A DNA stretch of 64,000 nt from Bacillota bacterium (GCA_023408815.1 JAEYJO010000075.1:1-64000), one strand, 5' to 3'; positions 34,618 through 42,821 are shown, counted from the stretch's first letter. Program-made: numbers and translations. Notes: generated by a model not told the origin, from the letters alone.

Positions 34618-35661
34618 TTATTTCCTTTCGGTTATATCATTTGGTTCTACAAGAGTATTGAGCGCGTCTACCAAATAGTCCAGCTGTGCGGTAAGACTTA
34701 AGACATCATCATAATAGAACAGACCCTGATATTCACCTGGAACTTCCAAAACGCGGCCTTCCGCCACAGCCGGAATACTCTGCCAAATATCGCTCTTTGC
34801 ATATTCCGATTCCTTGCCTTCCTGCCGGAACCAGAGAATATAATCGCCGAAATATTCATGGGCAACCTCGTAACTGATGGTTCCTCTGCCATTACCGGAA
34901 GTTTCGATCAGTTCCGTCAGCTTATCCGGATACTGCAGTCCAAGGTAACTGTAAACAAGCGTCCCGCCTCTTGAACCGGTTTCATAAGCGATTCCGGCCC
35001 ACTCTCCCGAGGAACCCCAGTCTTCCAAAATGCTGAATGTTTTTCCGTCAAAAGCTTCAGCCTTAAATATCTCCTTGGCATCCGCAAGTTTTGTTTCAAA
35101 AATGGTAATGTTATTATTTGCTGTTTCAAGGGTTCCGGTTGCCTCCCCAATAATACGTGTGCGCTCGGGTGAAGGTATGCTTTCCTCAATAACAAGCACG
35201 GGAGCCACCTTGTTAAACGTTTCAAAATCATCCTTGCTGTATGTAACAATCAGATCAGGCTCAAGAGCCATAACCTCTTCCTGTTCCCAATTTTCAATTT
35301 TTGTGCTTGCCATCATCTGGTCATAAAAAGGCATGGTTTCCTGTGCCCAGCTACTGTATCCGACTACATTGAGACCGGTAGCAAGTACCTCTCCGATATA
35401 CCAGTTCACAACTACTCGTTGGGGATTGGCAGGTACCTCAATGTCGCCCATCACCGTGTTGACTGTACGGCTGCCGCTTTCTTCGATGTTGACTGTGCCG
35501 CTGCCGCTTTCTTCGATGCTGACTGCGCTGCTTCCGCTTTCTTCGGAGCTGCCGGCAGATGCTTCAGACGTGTCCTGGGGTTGGCTGCTTCCACAAGCCG
35601 AAAGAGCAAGCAGGGCAGCAAGGGCTAAAGTAAGGGGCAGCATTTTTTTTATTTTGTTCAT
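34618..35661 (-). CDS. Siderophore/iron-type binding lipoprotein (FepB/FecB-like), 347 aa
   Basis: Signal peptide with lipobox LSAC, then a repetitive Ser/Glu linker made of three 10-residue units (35461-35550). The Peripla_BP_2 fold follows: TVMGDIEVPANPQRVVV, TIEN-type blocks, MALEPDLIVTY. It delivers the ligand to the FecCD permeases encoded downstream. The short form of the AraC-fused gene at 36951-37943 is a paralogue sharing the VMGxxEVPANPxRIVV block. The start at 35661 has GAGGAGAATTAG; the promoter and operator are at 35726-35779. Confidence 0.92.
   Translation of the reverse strand: MNKIKKMLPLTLALAALLALSACGSSQPQDTSEASAGSSEESGSSAVSIEESGSGTVNIEESGSRTVNTVMGDIEVPANPQRVVVNWYIGEVLATGLNVVGYSSWAQETMPFYDQMMASTKIENWEQEEVMALEPDLIVTYSKDDFETFNKVAPVLVIEESIPSPERTRIIGEATGTLETANNNITIFETKLADAKEIFKAEAFDGKTFSILEDWGSSGEWAGIAYETGSRGGTLVYSYLGLQYPDKLTELIETSGNGRGTISYEVAHEYFGDYILWFRQEGKESEYAKSDIWQSIPAVAEGRVLEVPGEYQGLFYYDDVLSLTAQLDYLVDALNTLVEPNDITERK
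35461..35550 (-). repeat. Three 30-bp tandem repeats in the lipoprotein linker
   Basis: Units at 35461-35490, 35491-35520 and 35521-35550 encode variants of the ten residues (S/N)IEESGSxTV after the lipid anchor. The two left units are nearly identical, pointing to recent slippage or unequal exchange. Confidence 0.85.
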
Positions 35662-35725
35662 ACTAATTCTCCTCATTTATAATGTTTATAATCTAGTGGC
35701 AATAATAGCGCGCGCCGCATTTTTG

Positions 35726-35741
35726 GTTAGTTCCATCTAAC
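35726..35741. promoter_or_regulatory. Operator GTTAG-N6-CTAAC at the iron-uptake promoter
   Basis: GTTAG (35726-35730), six bases, CTAAC (35737-35741). It lies immediately downstream of the predicted start of the promoter at 35751-35779, where bound protein would repress. The same motif recurs at 38938 and 39121, and with one mismatch at 37967. Confidence 0.7.
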
Positions 35742-35750
35742 TCAATCGTT

Positions 35751-35779
35751 ATTTTACGGTGTCGTTGTTTCACTGTCAA
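35751..35779 (-). promoter_or_regulatory. Promoter of the siderophore importer operon
   Basis: On the minus strand a perfect TTGACA (35774-35779), 17 nt and TAAAAT (35751-35756). Predicted start near 35744. The rest of the 35677-35984 gap is A+T rich with no gene. Confidence 0.75.
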
Positions 35780-35984
35780 GGGAAAGACCAGCCGCAGCAG
35801 GAACTCAAGTTATCTCTTTAAATCAAACTAACTCTCAATATATGAGTATCACAGAGGCCTGTACGCTTAAATATTTGAATTGTTTTGGATTGTATTTATC
35901 ACATTTTGGATTAGTTTTCAGTTGAACGATACCTCGATTTACCGTATAGTAAGCATAAAGTAGATTTCCTTAAGGAGGACATAA

Positions 35985-36956
35985 ATGGATTACACCAATG
36001 AATTTGAGCTGGGCTGGGGTGCAATGGCGGAGCAGGCCGGACTTGAAATAAGCCGAAACGGGATTTATACCCATTATGAGATCCCGGATATCTGGGAAAA
36101 CGGGTGGATTATGGAGGTTACCCCGGCAGAGGGACTGCATGTCGCCAGCGCGTGGTTCACCGCTAAGGAGCAGATTGAGTATTCCATGCATATTGAAAAG
36201 CCTTGTCTGTGGGTATTTTGTATCGATCAAGGCAGCCTCACCTTCACCCAGCGGGGAAAGCCTGCCCGTAAGCTCTGCCCGTTTACACAGCTGTATATCA
36301 GCAACGGCAAGCCGCTGCGCCTGAGCATTGCGGCAGACGAGCCCGTCTGCTTTACCAGCCTGCTGATCTTTGATTCATGGATTGAAACATTTCTTGGCGC
36401 AAACGGAATTTCATACCCCATCCGGGTTTCAGACGCTAAACAGTGGCTGCCTGTGCATGTGGATACGCCGCTGGCAATGCTTGTGATGGAGCAGCTGCGC
36501 TGGGGCGTGCGGGGCAACCGGCTTCCGCAGCTCGCCTACTTGTGCAAAGCGGGTGAACTGCTATGTCTCTTTGCCCATGCCCTGGATCAGGCACGCTATA
36601 AACGCCAGCGCCGCCACTATGTCACATGGGAGAACGAGCAGAAGCTCTTCCGTGTGCGGGAGCTCATAGATAAAGACCCGCTGGATACACCGGGCACAGA
36701 GGCACTTTGCCAGCTTGCCGAAATGAGCGAAAGCAAATTGAGAATCGCCTTCAAGGCTCTGTACGGCAAGCCCCTCTACGCATACATTCGTGAAGCGGTG
36801 ATGAAACGTGCCATGCAGCTTCTGGCCTATGATGAACTGAGCATCAAAAATATTGCAGCACGCTGCGGCTATGAAAACCCTGCGAAGTTCACAGCCGCGT
36901 TTAAAGATGTCCACGGAATTACACCCAGCGCATTCCGGAAAGGGTTTGGGCTATAG
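35985..36956 (+). CDS. AraC-family regulator, PchR-like, 323 aa
   Basis: The C-terminal double helix-turn-helix (about 220-320) contains LCQLAEMSESKLRIAFKALY and IKNIAARCGYENPAKFTAAF, ending GITPSAFRKGFG. The N-terminal 200 residues are a cupin-like ligand domain similar to PchR-type siderophore-responsive regulators. It is divergent from the siderophore importer and is its probable activator, with ferric siderophore as inducer (inference from family and position). AAGGAGGA precedes the ATG. Its 3' end overlaps the convergent AraC/lipoprotein gene by 6 nt. Confidence 0.85.
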   Translation: MDYTNEFELGWGAMAEQAGLEISRNGIYTHYEIPDIWENGWIMEVTPAEGLHVASAWFTAKEQIEYSMHIEKPCLWVFCIDQGSLTFTQRGKPARKLCPFTQLYISNGKPLRLSIAADEPVCFTSLLIFDSWIETFLGANGISYPIRVSDAKQWLPVHVDTPLAMLVMEQLRWGVRGNRLPQLAYLCKAGELLCLFAHALDQARYKRQRRHYVTWENEQKLFRVRELIDKDPLDTPGTEALCQLAEMSESKLRIAFKALYGKPLYAYIREAVMKRAMQLLAYDELSIKNIAARCGYENPAKFTAAFKDVHGITPSAFRKGFGL

Positions 36957-37943
36957 CAAGGTCAGCAGTTCGTCAACGATGATATCAATTAACGCACCGG
37001 ACGATATAACATCCGTATACCATGTTATCGAAGTATTTGTATCAATAATCTTCTCATTCTGCACTGCTGGTATCGACTGCCAAACGGCGTTGTCATTTAG
37101 CGCGGCTGAAACTTCACCAAGGGATATTATATAATCTCCGCAAAAAGTTTCCAAAACCTCCAGAGAAACATTTCCCCAATACTCGTCTTTATCAATAATT
37201 TCAGTCTGGACTTTTTCGGGAACCTTTAGACCCAGTTCATTGTATACCACAACGCCCACGGCATGTTTGGCCCCTGCAATGTAGCTTCCGTCATCGCCAA
37301 ATTGGCCAATCGTGATCTCTGCATCCGCAAGGCCGGCATTTTGCAGGGTTTGCTTCGCAGTAGAAATTTTCTCTTTATAATTGTTCAGTACAGCTTCTGC
37401 TGCTTCGGGCTTGTTTAACACATCTCCAATAAACTGTATGCGTTCTTCCGTAGTCATATCTCCATACGGAACATAAACGGTGGGAGCTATCTTCGATAAG
37501 TCCTCATAGGGGTTTTGGGAAAATGCGAGAATAATCAAGTCCGGCTCTAAAGCCATGACTTCTTCCGCATCCAGCTCCCAGCTTTCTATGCTCACGGATT
37601 CCGTTATTTTATCAGCAAAAGCTGTTTTTGCACCGCCTTCTTCGGCCTTCGCCACACCCAAAGGGGTAACACCCAATGCCACCACATCACCGATGAGATA
37701 ATCCACCACAATGCGTTTCGGGTTTGCCGGCACCTCCACGTTTCCCATCACTGTGCTAATCGTCCTCGTTCCTTCCTCCACTGATTCCGCCTCCTCCGTT
37801 TCTGCTGCCTGGCTGGTCACTGCCGAAGTGGGTACAGAATCTTCACCGCCGGTATTTGCGGGTGCTGTACCGCAAGCAGTCATCATCAGCGCTATTGATA
37901 ATGCGGCTGCAACTGCTGCTTTGCTTCTCATCTGTTTAAACAT
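36951..37943 (-). CDS. Nested siderophore-binding lipoprotein (internal start), 330 aa
   Basis: From the internal ATG at 37943 the protein begins MFKQMRSKAAVAAALSIALM and has lipobox MTAC, with lipidated Cys at residue 24. A Thr/Ser/Glu linker is followed by TVMGNVEVPANPKRIVV, MALEPDLIILAFSQNP and the rest of a Peripla_BP_2 fold. AAAGGAGAG lies seven bases upstream of this ATG. A predicted promoter with a perfect TATAAT and a near-operator lie just before it. It would supply a second ligand-binding protein for the FecCD importer at 30008-35661. This is the form I think is mainly made. Confidence 0.75.
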   Translation of the reverse strand: MFKQMRSKAAVAAALSIALMMTACGTAPANTGGEDSVPTSAVTSQAAETEEAESVEEGTRTISTVMGNVEVPANPKRIVVDYLIGDVVALGVTPLGVAKAEEGGAKTAFADKITESVSIESWELDAEEVMALEPDLIILAFSQNPYEDLSKIAPTVYVPYGDMTTEERIQFIGDVLNKPEAAEAVLNNYKEKISTAKQTLQNAGLADAEITIGQFGDDGSYIAGAKHAVGVVVYNELGLKVPEKVQTEIIDKDEYWGNVSLEVLETFCGDYIISLGEVSAALNDNAVWQSIPAVQNEKIIDTNTSITWYTDVISSGALIDIIVDELLTLL

Positions 37944-38909
37944 GAAAATCTCTCCTTTTCCTTTGAGTTTGTCAGGACTAACTTGACCCTCACAATTATA
38001 CGGAAAGGAAACAATATTTTGAAGCGCATCATCTCTCATACGAGTATACAAATTCTCTCTATATGCGCTTGGGGATACCCCTGTTTTCTTTTTAAACAAG
38101 CGGTACAAACCTTGCTCATCCCCAAGCCCGCAGCGAACGGCGATTTCACGCAGCGATGCACCGCTGGTTTCCAGCAGCTCTACTGCCGCCTCCAACCGGG
38201 TACGAATGAGATATTCCTGCGGACTGCTTCCCATCTTCTGTTTAAAGCTTCTGTGGAAATGGCTGTAGCTGATGCCCAGCATTTCACAAAGCTCCTGTAT
38301 GGAAATACCTTCCCTGTAATGCTCGTCCAAATACCTCACTGCCATTGATATCATGTCCGGCTCAAGGATTTGAACGTTATTTTGCTCCAGTTCTGCATAG
38401 ACCTCATAGACAAACTGATAAAACGCTCCTTTTCCGTAGAACAGATTCAGCGGTGCCGGTCCATACCAGTGCTCAAATATCTTCTTCAGCTGATCCGCAA
38501 AGAGCAAAGGATTGGCTGGCGTCAAACCATACTGCTGCCGAAAAGGGTTGGTTTCCTCCAGCAGCTTGTGAAACTCCCGCCTGTGGAAAGCCGGCTCTCC
38601 GAACTTGTAGAGTACCAGATAATATTCCAGCCAGGTACCCTGCGGACAAATCGATAGTTCTGTGCCCTTTCCTCCGTGGAACAGGCCGAATCGATCCGAA
38701 TGATAGCGTGTGCTATTCAGTGACAGTTCGGCCCTGCCGGAGGTGTAAATAAACGTACCGGCGGGTAGCCTGTATTGGCGAACAGCTTCTTCCGGTGAGA
38801 TTAAGTTATGTCTGATATCCAAAAGGGTAATGGATGCCCGGTTCCAAATCTGAATCGCGGCAGAGATTTCCTTTTGTGTAAATTCAGTTGGCTTTTTATC
38901 TTTATTCAT
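36951..38909 (-). CDS. AraC-type regulator continuous with a siderophore-binding lipoprotein, 652 aa
   Basis: Residues 1-185 form a ligand-type N-terminal region. Residues 190-286 are an AraC double helix-turn-helix (ISIQELCEMLGISYSHFHRS; EIAVRCGLGDEQGLYRLFKK). Then, without any stop codon, a 35-residue linker leads to a complete lipoprotein signal peptide at 323-346 and a Peripla_BP_2 domain. A true fusion would carry an internal signal peptide, which is odd. AraC-binding-protein fusions such as Btr in Bacillus have no such signal (family knowledge). Probably two genes whose separating stop was lost or never existed; the full-length product may also be made. See the nested gene at 36951-37943. 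Confidence 0.7.
   Translation of the reverse strand: MNKDKKPTEFTQKEISAAIQIWNRASITLLDIRHNLISPEEAVRQYRLPAGTFIYTSGRAELSLNSTRYHSDRFGLFHGGKGTELSICPQGTWLEYYLVLYKFGEPAFHRREFHKLLEETNPFRQQYGLTPANPLLFADQLKKIFEHWYGPAPLNLFYGKGAFYQFVYEVYAELEQNNVQILEPDMISMAVRYLDEHYREGISIQELCEMLGISYSHFHRSFKQKMGSSPQEYLIRTRLEAAVELLETSGASLREIAVRCGLGDEQGLYRLFKKKTGVSPSAYRENLYTRMRDDALQNIVSFPYNCEGQVSPDKLKGKGEIFMFKQMRSKAAVAAALSIALMMTACGTAPANTGGEDSVPTSAVTSQAAETEEAESVEEGTRTISTVMGNVEVPANPKRIVVDYLIGDVVALGVTPLGVAKAEEGGAKTAFADKITESVSIESWELDAEEVMALEPDLIILAFSQNPYEDLSKIAPTVYVPYGDMTTEERIQFIGDVLNKPEAAEAVLNNYKEKISTAKQTLQNAGLADAEITIGQFGDDGSYIAGAKHAVGVVVYNELGLKVPEKVQTEIIDKDEYWGNVSLEVLETFCGDYIISLGEVSAALNDNAVWQSIPAVQNEKIIDTNTSITWYTDVISSGALIDIIVDELLTLL
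37967..37982. promoter_or_regulatory. Degenerate operator GTTTG-N6-CTAAC before the nested lipoprotein
   Basis: GTTTG (37967-37971), six bases, CTAAC (37978-37982). It has one mismatch to the motif found exactly at three other places, and lies downstream of the predicted start of the internal promoter. Confidence 0.55.
37995..38023 (-). promoter_or_regulatory. Internal promoter before the nested lipoprotein start
   Basis: On the minus strand TTCAAA (38018-38023), 17 nt and a perfect TATAAT (37995-38000). It lies inside the AraC reading frame. Confidence 0.5.
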
Positions 38910-38937
38910 AGTGTACCTCTATTTATGTAAATAAGTA

Positions 38938-38953
38938 GTTAGCTATAACTAAC
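38938..38953. promoter_or_regulatory. Operator GTTAG-N6-CTAAC upstream of the AraC/lipoprotein gene
   Basis: GTTAG (38938-38942), six bases, CTAAC (38949-38953), extended to TAGTTAG/CTAACTA. It overlaps the predicted transcription start. Confidence 0.7.
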
Positions 38954-38957
38954 TAGA

Positions 38958-38986
38958 ATTATAGCATAGAAGAATTTTTGCAACAA
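38958..38986 (-). promoter_or_regulatory. Promoter of the AraC/lipoprotein gene
   Basis: On the minus strand TTGTTG (38981-38986), 17 nt and a perfect TATAAT (38958-38963). Confidence 0.65.
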
Positions 38987-39037
38987 CGGATGGTATCATA
39001 TATTATTAAATCAAATTTTTACCGTTCCTTTGTTTTT

Positions 39038-39051
39038 GTAACATATGTTAC
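39038..39051. promoter_or_regulatory. CRP/FNR-type operator GTAAC-N4-GTTAC
   Basis: Perfect dyad GTAAC-ATAT-GTTAC. Its centre is about 42 bases before the predicted start of the promoter with TATAAT at 39075, the class II activator position. The same dyad precedes hcp. Confidence 0.7.
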
Positions 39052-39080
39052 AGACAAAATGTTGTATCGTGGGATATAAT
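39051..39080 (+). promoter_or_regulatory. Promoter of the DUF1858 operon
   Basis: CAGACA (39051-39056), 18 nt and a perfect TATAAT (39075-39080). The weak -35 next to an activator site fits an activator-dependent promoter. The start would be near 39087. Confidence 0.6.
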
Positions 39081-39120
39081 AACTACATCAATTAAGAACA
39101 ATATCATTTAAACCAGACAA

Positions 39121-39136
39121 GTTAGTTTTTCCTAAC
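39121..39136. promoter_or_regulatory. Operator GTTAG-N6-CTAAC in the DUF1858 operon leader
   Basis: GTTAG (39121-39125), six bases, CTAAC (39132-39136), with AAGTTAG/CTAACTT arms. It lies between the predicted start and the AAGGAGG site of the gene at 39158. Confidence 0.7.
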
Positions 39137-39157
39137 TTATATAAGGAGGCACTATTT

Positions 39158-40396
39158 ATGAATTCATATTTTTCTCTTTCCGATAAAGTCTATGACCTGA
39201 CCGAACGGTATCCTGAACTGATCGATCTGCTTGCCGCCAACGGTTTTGAGAACCTGCGCAACGACGCGATGCGCAAAACCGTAGGCCGGAGCATTTCCAT
39301 TGAAACCGCCCTGAAAAGCAAGCATTTTGACCCTCAGGCATTCGAGCAAAAAATGATAGAGACCATTGAACAAAAAAACCCGGCCCTTTCTACAGGACTT
39401 GCCGATACCCGTAAGGAAGATCCCGAAGGAGAACTGCGGCTGGCCGGAGTTCTGCCCTGCCCGATACGGGTCCAGCTTTTGGAAAAGCTGGATAGCTGGC
39501 TGGGCGAACATGATACTAAGGTAAGCTACGAATTGCAGGCTGCCAGCATGGGATTGGACTGGCTCCGGGAACGGATGGCTGAAAGCCCGGATGCATCCGG
39601 TTTGGCTGATGTCTATCTTTCTGCCGGTTTCAGCTTGTTTTTTGACAAGGATGTTATGGGAGAGCATATGGAAAACGGCGTTTTTACCGACTTAACCGGT
39701 ATGAAGCACCTGAACCCCATTTTTGATAACGCTTCTATCGATTTGAAGGATCCTAAGGGACAGTACACCATCATCGGTGTGGTACCCGCTATCTTTATGG
39801 TCAATACTGAGTTATTGGGAGACCGGCCGTTTCCTGAAAGCTGGGCGGATTTGCTGAAGCCCGAGTTTGAAAACACCGTCGCCCTGCCCATGAGGGATTT
39901 GGATCTGTTCAACGCAGTTTTACTGGCGATCTATCAGGAATATGGAGAGGAAGGCCTGGCCAGGCTGGGAAAAAGCCTGCTGACCAGCATGCATCCTGCC
40001 CAGATGATCAAATCCGGAGCGAAAAAACAGCAGGACAATGCCCCTGTGATAACCGTTATGCCGTATTTCTTTACATGGATGGCCAAAGAGGGCGGTTCCA
40101 TGAGAGCGGTTTGGCCCAAGGACGGTGCGATTGTCAGCCCGATTTTCTTGCTGACTAAGGAGTCCTCTAAAGAAAAATCCCAGCCGTTAGCGGATTTCCT
40201 GTTTTCCAAGGAGATGGGAAATGTATTGTCTGCAAACGGGAAATTTCCATCCACTCATCCCGAAATCGATAATGGCTTGTCACCGGACGCAAATTTTCTT
40301 TGGCCCGGATGGGATTTCATTTACAGCCATGACATCGGTGCACTTTTAAAGGAAACAGAACGTATCTTCTTTGATGCGGCGGAGGGAAAGGTATGA
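39158..40396 (+). CDS. Cytoplasmic DUF1858 / ferric-binding-protein-like fusion, 412 aa
   Basis: The N-terminal 60 residues (SLSDKVYDLTERYPELIDLL, then LLAANGFENLRND) look like a DUF1858 domain. From about residue 90 the chain is a solute-binding-protein fold of the FbpA/AfuA ferric type, with PESWADLLKPEFENTVALP and later LFSKEMGNVLSANGKFPS. There is no signal peptide or lipobox, so it should stay in the cytoplasm, odd for this fold. It overlaps the GTPase gene by 4 nt and heads a tightly coupled three-gene operon. Known ferric importers have a permease next to them; none is here. Function unknown; metal or Fe-S handling is inferred. Confidence 0.7.
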   Translation: MNSYFSLSDKVYDLTERYPELIDLLAANGFENLRNDAMRKTVGRSISIETALKSKHFDPQAFEQKMIETIEQKNPALSTGLADTRKEDPEGELRLAGVLPCPIRVQLLEKLDSWLGEHDTKVSYELQAASMGLDWLRERMAESPDASGLADVYLSAGFSLFFDKDVMGEHMENGVFTDLTGMKHLNPIFDNASIDLKDPKGQYTIIGVVPAIFMVNTELLGDRPFPESWADLLKPEFENTVALPMRDLDLFNAVLLAIYQEYGEEGLARLGKSLLTSMHPAQMIKSGAKKQQDNAPVITVMPYFFTWMAKEGGSMRAVWPKDGAIVSPIFLLTKESSKEKSQPLADFLFSKEMGNVLSANGKFPSTHPEIDNGLSPDANFLWPGWDFIYSHDIGALLKETERIFFDAAEGKV

Positions 40397-41094
40397 ATCT
40401 GACCATTTTTTCCGGGCCGCCCTCTTCGGGTAAGACCTCGGTAATTCTAAAAGCTATCGGTGCATTTCAGAAACGTGGATTGTCTGTAGGCGTAGTTAAA
40501 TTTGATTGTTTACACACCGACGATGATTTACTGTACGAGAAAGCGGGAATCCCTGTGAAGAAAGGATTGTCCGGCGCTTTATGTCCCGACCACTTCTTCG
40601 CCTCCAACATTGAAGACGTGGTTGGGTGGGGCAATCGGGAGAAGCTGGATCTGCTGATTACCGAATCGGCTGGTCTATGCAACCGCTGCTCACCGTATCT
40701 AACAGGTATAAAGGGGATTTGTGTCATTGATAATCTTTCCGGCATCAATACGCCGAAAAAAATCGGTCCCATGCTTAAATCCGCCGACATCGTGGTCATT
40801 ACCAAAGGAGATATTGTTTCCCAGGCGGAGCGTGAGGTATTTGCCTCCCGAGTGAGCGCCGTCAATCCCAAAGCAATGGTATTGCATGTAAACGGGCTGA
40901 GTGGGCAGGGCGCATATGAGCTAAGTACGCTTTTATATGACGAAACGCAAAGGCTGGAATCGGTGCAGGGTATGAAGCTGCGTTTTCCCATGCCCTCAGC
41001 TATGTGCTCATACTGTCTGGGGGAAACCCGCATCGGGGAAAGCTTCCAGCTGGGCAACACCAAAAAAATGGTATGGGAGGAGGATGAGGTATGA
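40393..41094 (+). CDS. UreG/HypB/CobW-like P-loop GTPase, 233 aa
   Basis: Walker A is SGPPSSGKTS (about 7-16). LDLLITESAGLCNRCSP resembles the switch region of the SIMIBI metallochaperone GTPases, and VVITKGDIVSQAE matches their guanine-specificity (TKxD) motif. A CxxC pair (AMCSYCLGE) lies near the C terminus and CNRC in the middle, suitable for metal or redox binding. HypB, UreG and CobW relatives insert Ni, Co or Zn into enzymes. Start and stop overlap both neighbours by 4 nt (ATGA), so it is translated with a DUF1858 binding-fold protein and an ABC ATPase. Confidence 0.75.
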   Translation: MNLTIFSGPPSSGKTSVILKAIGAFQKRGLSVGVVKFDCLHTDDDLLYEKAGIPVKKGLSGALCPDHFFASNIEDVVGWGNREKLDLLITESAGLCNRCSPYLTGIKGICVIDNLSGINTPKKIGPMLKSADIVVITKGDIVSQAEREVFASRVSAVNPKAMVLHVNGLSGQGAYELSTLLYDETQRLESVQGMKLRFPMPSAMCSYCLGETRIGESFQLGNTKKMVWEEDEV

Positions 41095-42104
41095 AACCGC
41101 AGACCATCGGAACACTCATAGACAAATATCCCTTTGTCATAGATTTTTTCCAGCAGAACCGGCTGGATGTAATCGGACATGAAGATATTACGTTTGCCGC
41201 ATTTTTAGAGGGGCTGGGCGAGGAGGAACTGGAGGACAAGGCTATAGACGTTCAGATCCTGCCCGGAGAGCTGGAGAGCTATATCTCCCAGATGCTGGCA
41301 TTTTTGGGCATTGAAAAAAACAATGCTGTTCAGTCACTGACCATCCTTCCCGGCAGGAACAAAAGCGGACAGGCGGAAGATTTTGAATACCTGGAGATTC
41401 TGCCCTCTCAGATTGTTTCCATTGTAGGTCCTACCGGCTCGGGTAAAAGCCGCCTGTTGGCAGATATCGAATGGGCAGCTCAGGGAGATACTCCTACCGG
41501 CCGGAGTATCCGTATCAATGGAGTAGCGCCCGACCCCAAATGGCGATATTCTCCCAATAATAAGTTGGTAGCTCAGCTTTCTCAGAACATGAACTTTGTA
41601 ATGGATATCAGCGCAGGCGAGTTTGTCAAGCTGCATGCAGAAAGCCGAATGGTGGAAAACCCTGATGAAATCGCCGGAAAGATTCTAGAATCCGCCAACC
41701 GTCTGGCGGGAGAAGCATTCTCAGACGACATTCCGGTCACAAGCTTGAGCGGCGGGCAGTCCCGGGCGCTAATGATTGCGGATACCGCCATTCTGAGCGC
41801 TTCCCCTATTGTGTTGATCGACGAAATAGAAAATGCAGGTATTGACCGGCGGAAGGCACTTGAGCTGCTCGTTTCTCAGGACAAAATTGTATTGATGGCA
41901 ACCCATGACCCGCTTTTGGCCCTGATGGCGGATCGGCGGATCGTCATTCGTAACGGAGGCATTCATTCGGTGCTGCAAACTACTCCGGAAGAGAAGGATC
42001 TGCTGACGGATTTGGATAAAATCGACGCTATCATGCAGAATGCACGTCAAATGCTTCGTGTGGGAAATACCTTACACCGGGGAGAACTTTCGTATAAGGA
42101 TTGA
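41091..42104 (+). CDS. DUF1858-like / ABC-type ATPase fusion, no permease, 337 aa
   Basis: The N terminus (about 1-45, IGTLIDKYPFVIDFFQQNRL) resembles a DUF1858 helical domain. The ATPase part has Walker A GPTGSGKS at 113-120, signature LSGGQSRALMIADTA, Walker B IVLIDEIENAG and H-loop LMATHDPLLALM. There are no membrane segments and no permease gene nearby, so it is not an ordinary importer subunit. SufC-like soluble ABC ATPases used in Fe-S assembly are one precedent (family knowledge). It ends the three-gene set 39158-42104 and is followed by a CRP/FNR regulator. Confidence 0.72.
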   Translation: MKPQTIGTLIDKYPFVIDFFQQNRLDVIGHEDITFAAFLEGLGEEELEDKAIDVQILPGELESYISQMLAFLGIEKNNAVQSLTILPGRNKSGQAEDFEYLEILPSQIVSIVGPTGSGKSRLLADIEWAAQGDTPTGRSIRINGVAPDPKWRYSPNNKLVAQLSQNMNFVMDISAGEFVKLHAESRMVENPDEIAGKILESANRLAGEAFSDDIPVTSLSGGQSRALMIADTAILSASPIVLIDEIENAGIDRRKALELLVSQDKIVLMATHDPLLALMADRRIVIRNGGIHSVLQTTPEEKDLLTDLDKIDAIMQNARQMLRVGNTLHRGELSYKD

Positions 42105-42140
42105 AAAATGCACAGATAGCAGTGTGAAGGGAAGGTGGAA

Positions 42141-42815
42141 ATGATTCACAAACTAATAAATAGCCCGTTATTTTCCGGCATGACAGAGGATGAGATTCAA
42201 GGCTGCCTGCAGTGCAGCAAATCAGAAATGATTTCTTACGAAAAGGATGAGATGATTTTTTGTCAGAATGACGAGCCTGTAAAGCTGCATGTTCTTGTGG
42301 AGGGTTCTATTGCTGTATGCAATGATACCGTTTCGGGAAAGCGCAGTATTGTCGCCGCTTTCGACCAGTCCGGTGAGCTGTTCGGCGAAGTATTCGTTTT
42401 TCTAGGCCGTAAAGAATATGACCACTATGCACAAGCCGTTACTCCGGCAGTAGTTTTGCAGATACCCAAGGATTTTCTTTATCATACCTGCGGGGATGAC
42501 TGCGGATACCATGCCCGGCTTATTTCCAATATGTTGTCGATTCTTGCTCAAAAGGCTTATTTTTTAAACCAGAAAGTCCAGATTCTCTCCTGCTCCTCTC
42601 TGCGGCAAAAGATTGCCAAAATCCTTCTGAAAAACTGTCAACCGGACGGGAAGGTAACTCTTTCTATGAATCGCGAGGAGCTGGCAGATTTTTTGAGCAC
42701 CGCACGTCCTTCTCTTTCCAGAGAACTGATGAACATGCAGGTTGACGGGTTGATCCGAATACAGAAAAAGGATATTTTCATCATCGATTCCGATGAATTG
42801 CAAAATATAATTTAA
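42141..42815 (+). CDS. CRP/FNR-family regulator, 224 aa
   Basis: The N-terminal cyclic-nucleotide-like beta roll (about 10-125) includes VLVEGSIAVCNDTVSGKR and SGELFGEVFVFLG. The C-terminal winged helix (about 150-224) has the recognition helix segment STARPSLSRELMNMQVDGLI. There is no FNR-type N-terminal cysteine cluster, so it may sense heme, NO or a redox signal like HcpR-type members. It lies next to hcp. The dyad GTAAC-N4-GTTAC upstream of hcp and of the 39158 operon is a plausible binding site. The start at 42141 has an AAGG site upstream. Confidence 0.85.
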   Translation: MIHKLINSPLFSGMTEDEIQGCLQCSKSEMISYEKDEMIFCQNDEPVKLHVLVEGSIAVCNDTVSGKRSIVAAFDQSGELFGEVFVFLGRKEYDHYAQAVTPAVVLQIPKDFLYHTCGDDCGYHARLISNMLSILAQKAYFLNQKVQILSCSSLRQKIAKILLKNCQPDGKVTLSMNREELADFLSTARPSLSRELMNMQVDGLIRIQKKDIFIIDSDELQNII

Positions 42816-42821
42816 TTTTTT

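Noticed and set aside
39164..39667. Minus-strand frame opposite the DUF1858 fusion
   Set aside because: The plus-strand gene has a clear fold and ribosome site; this one has neither.
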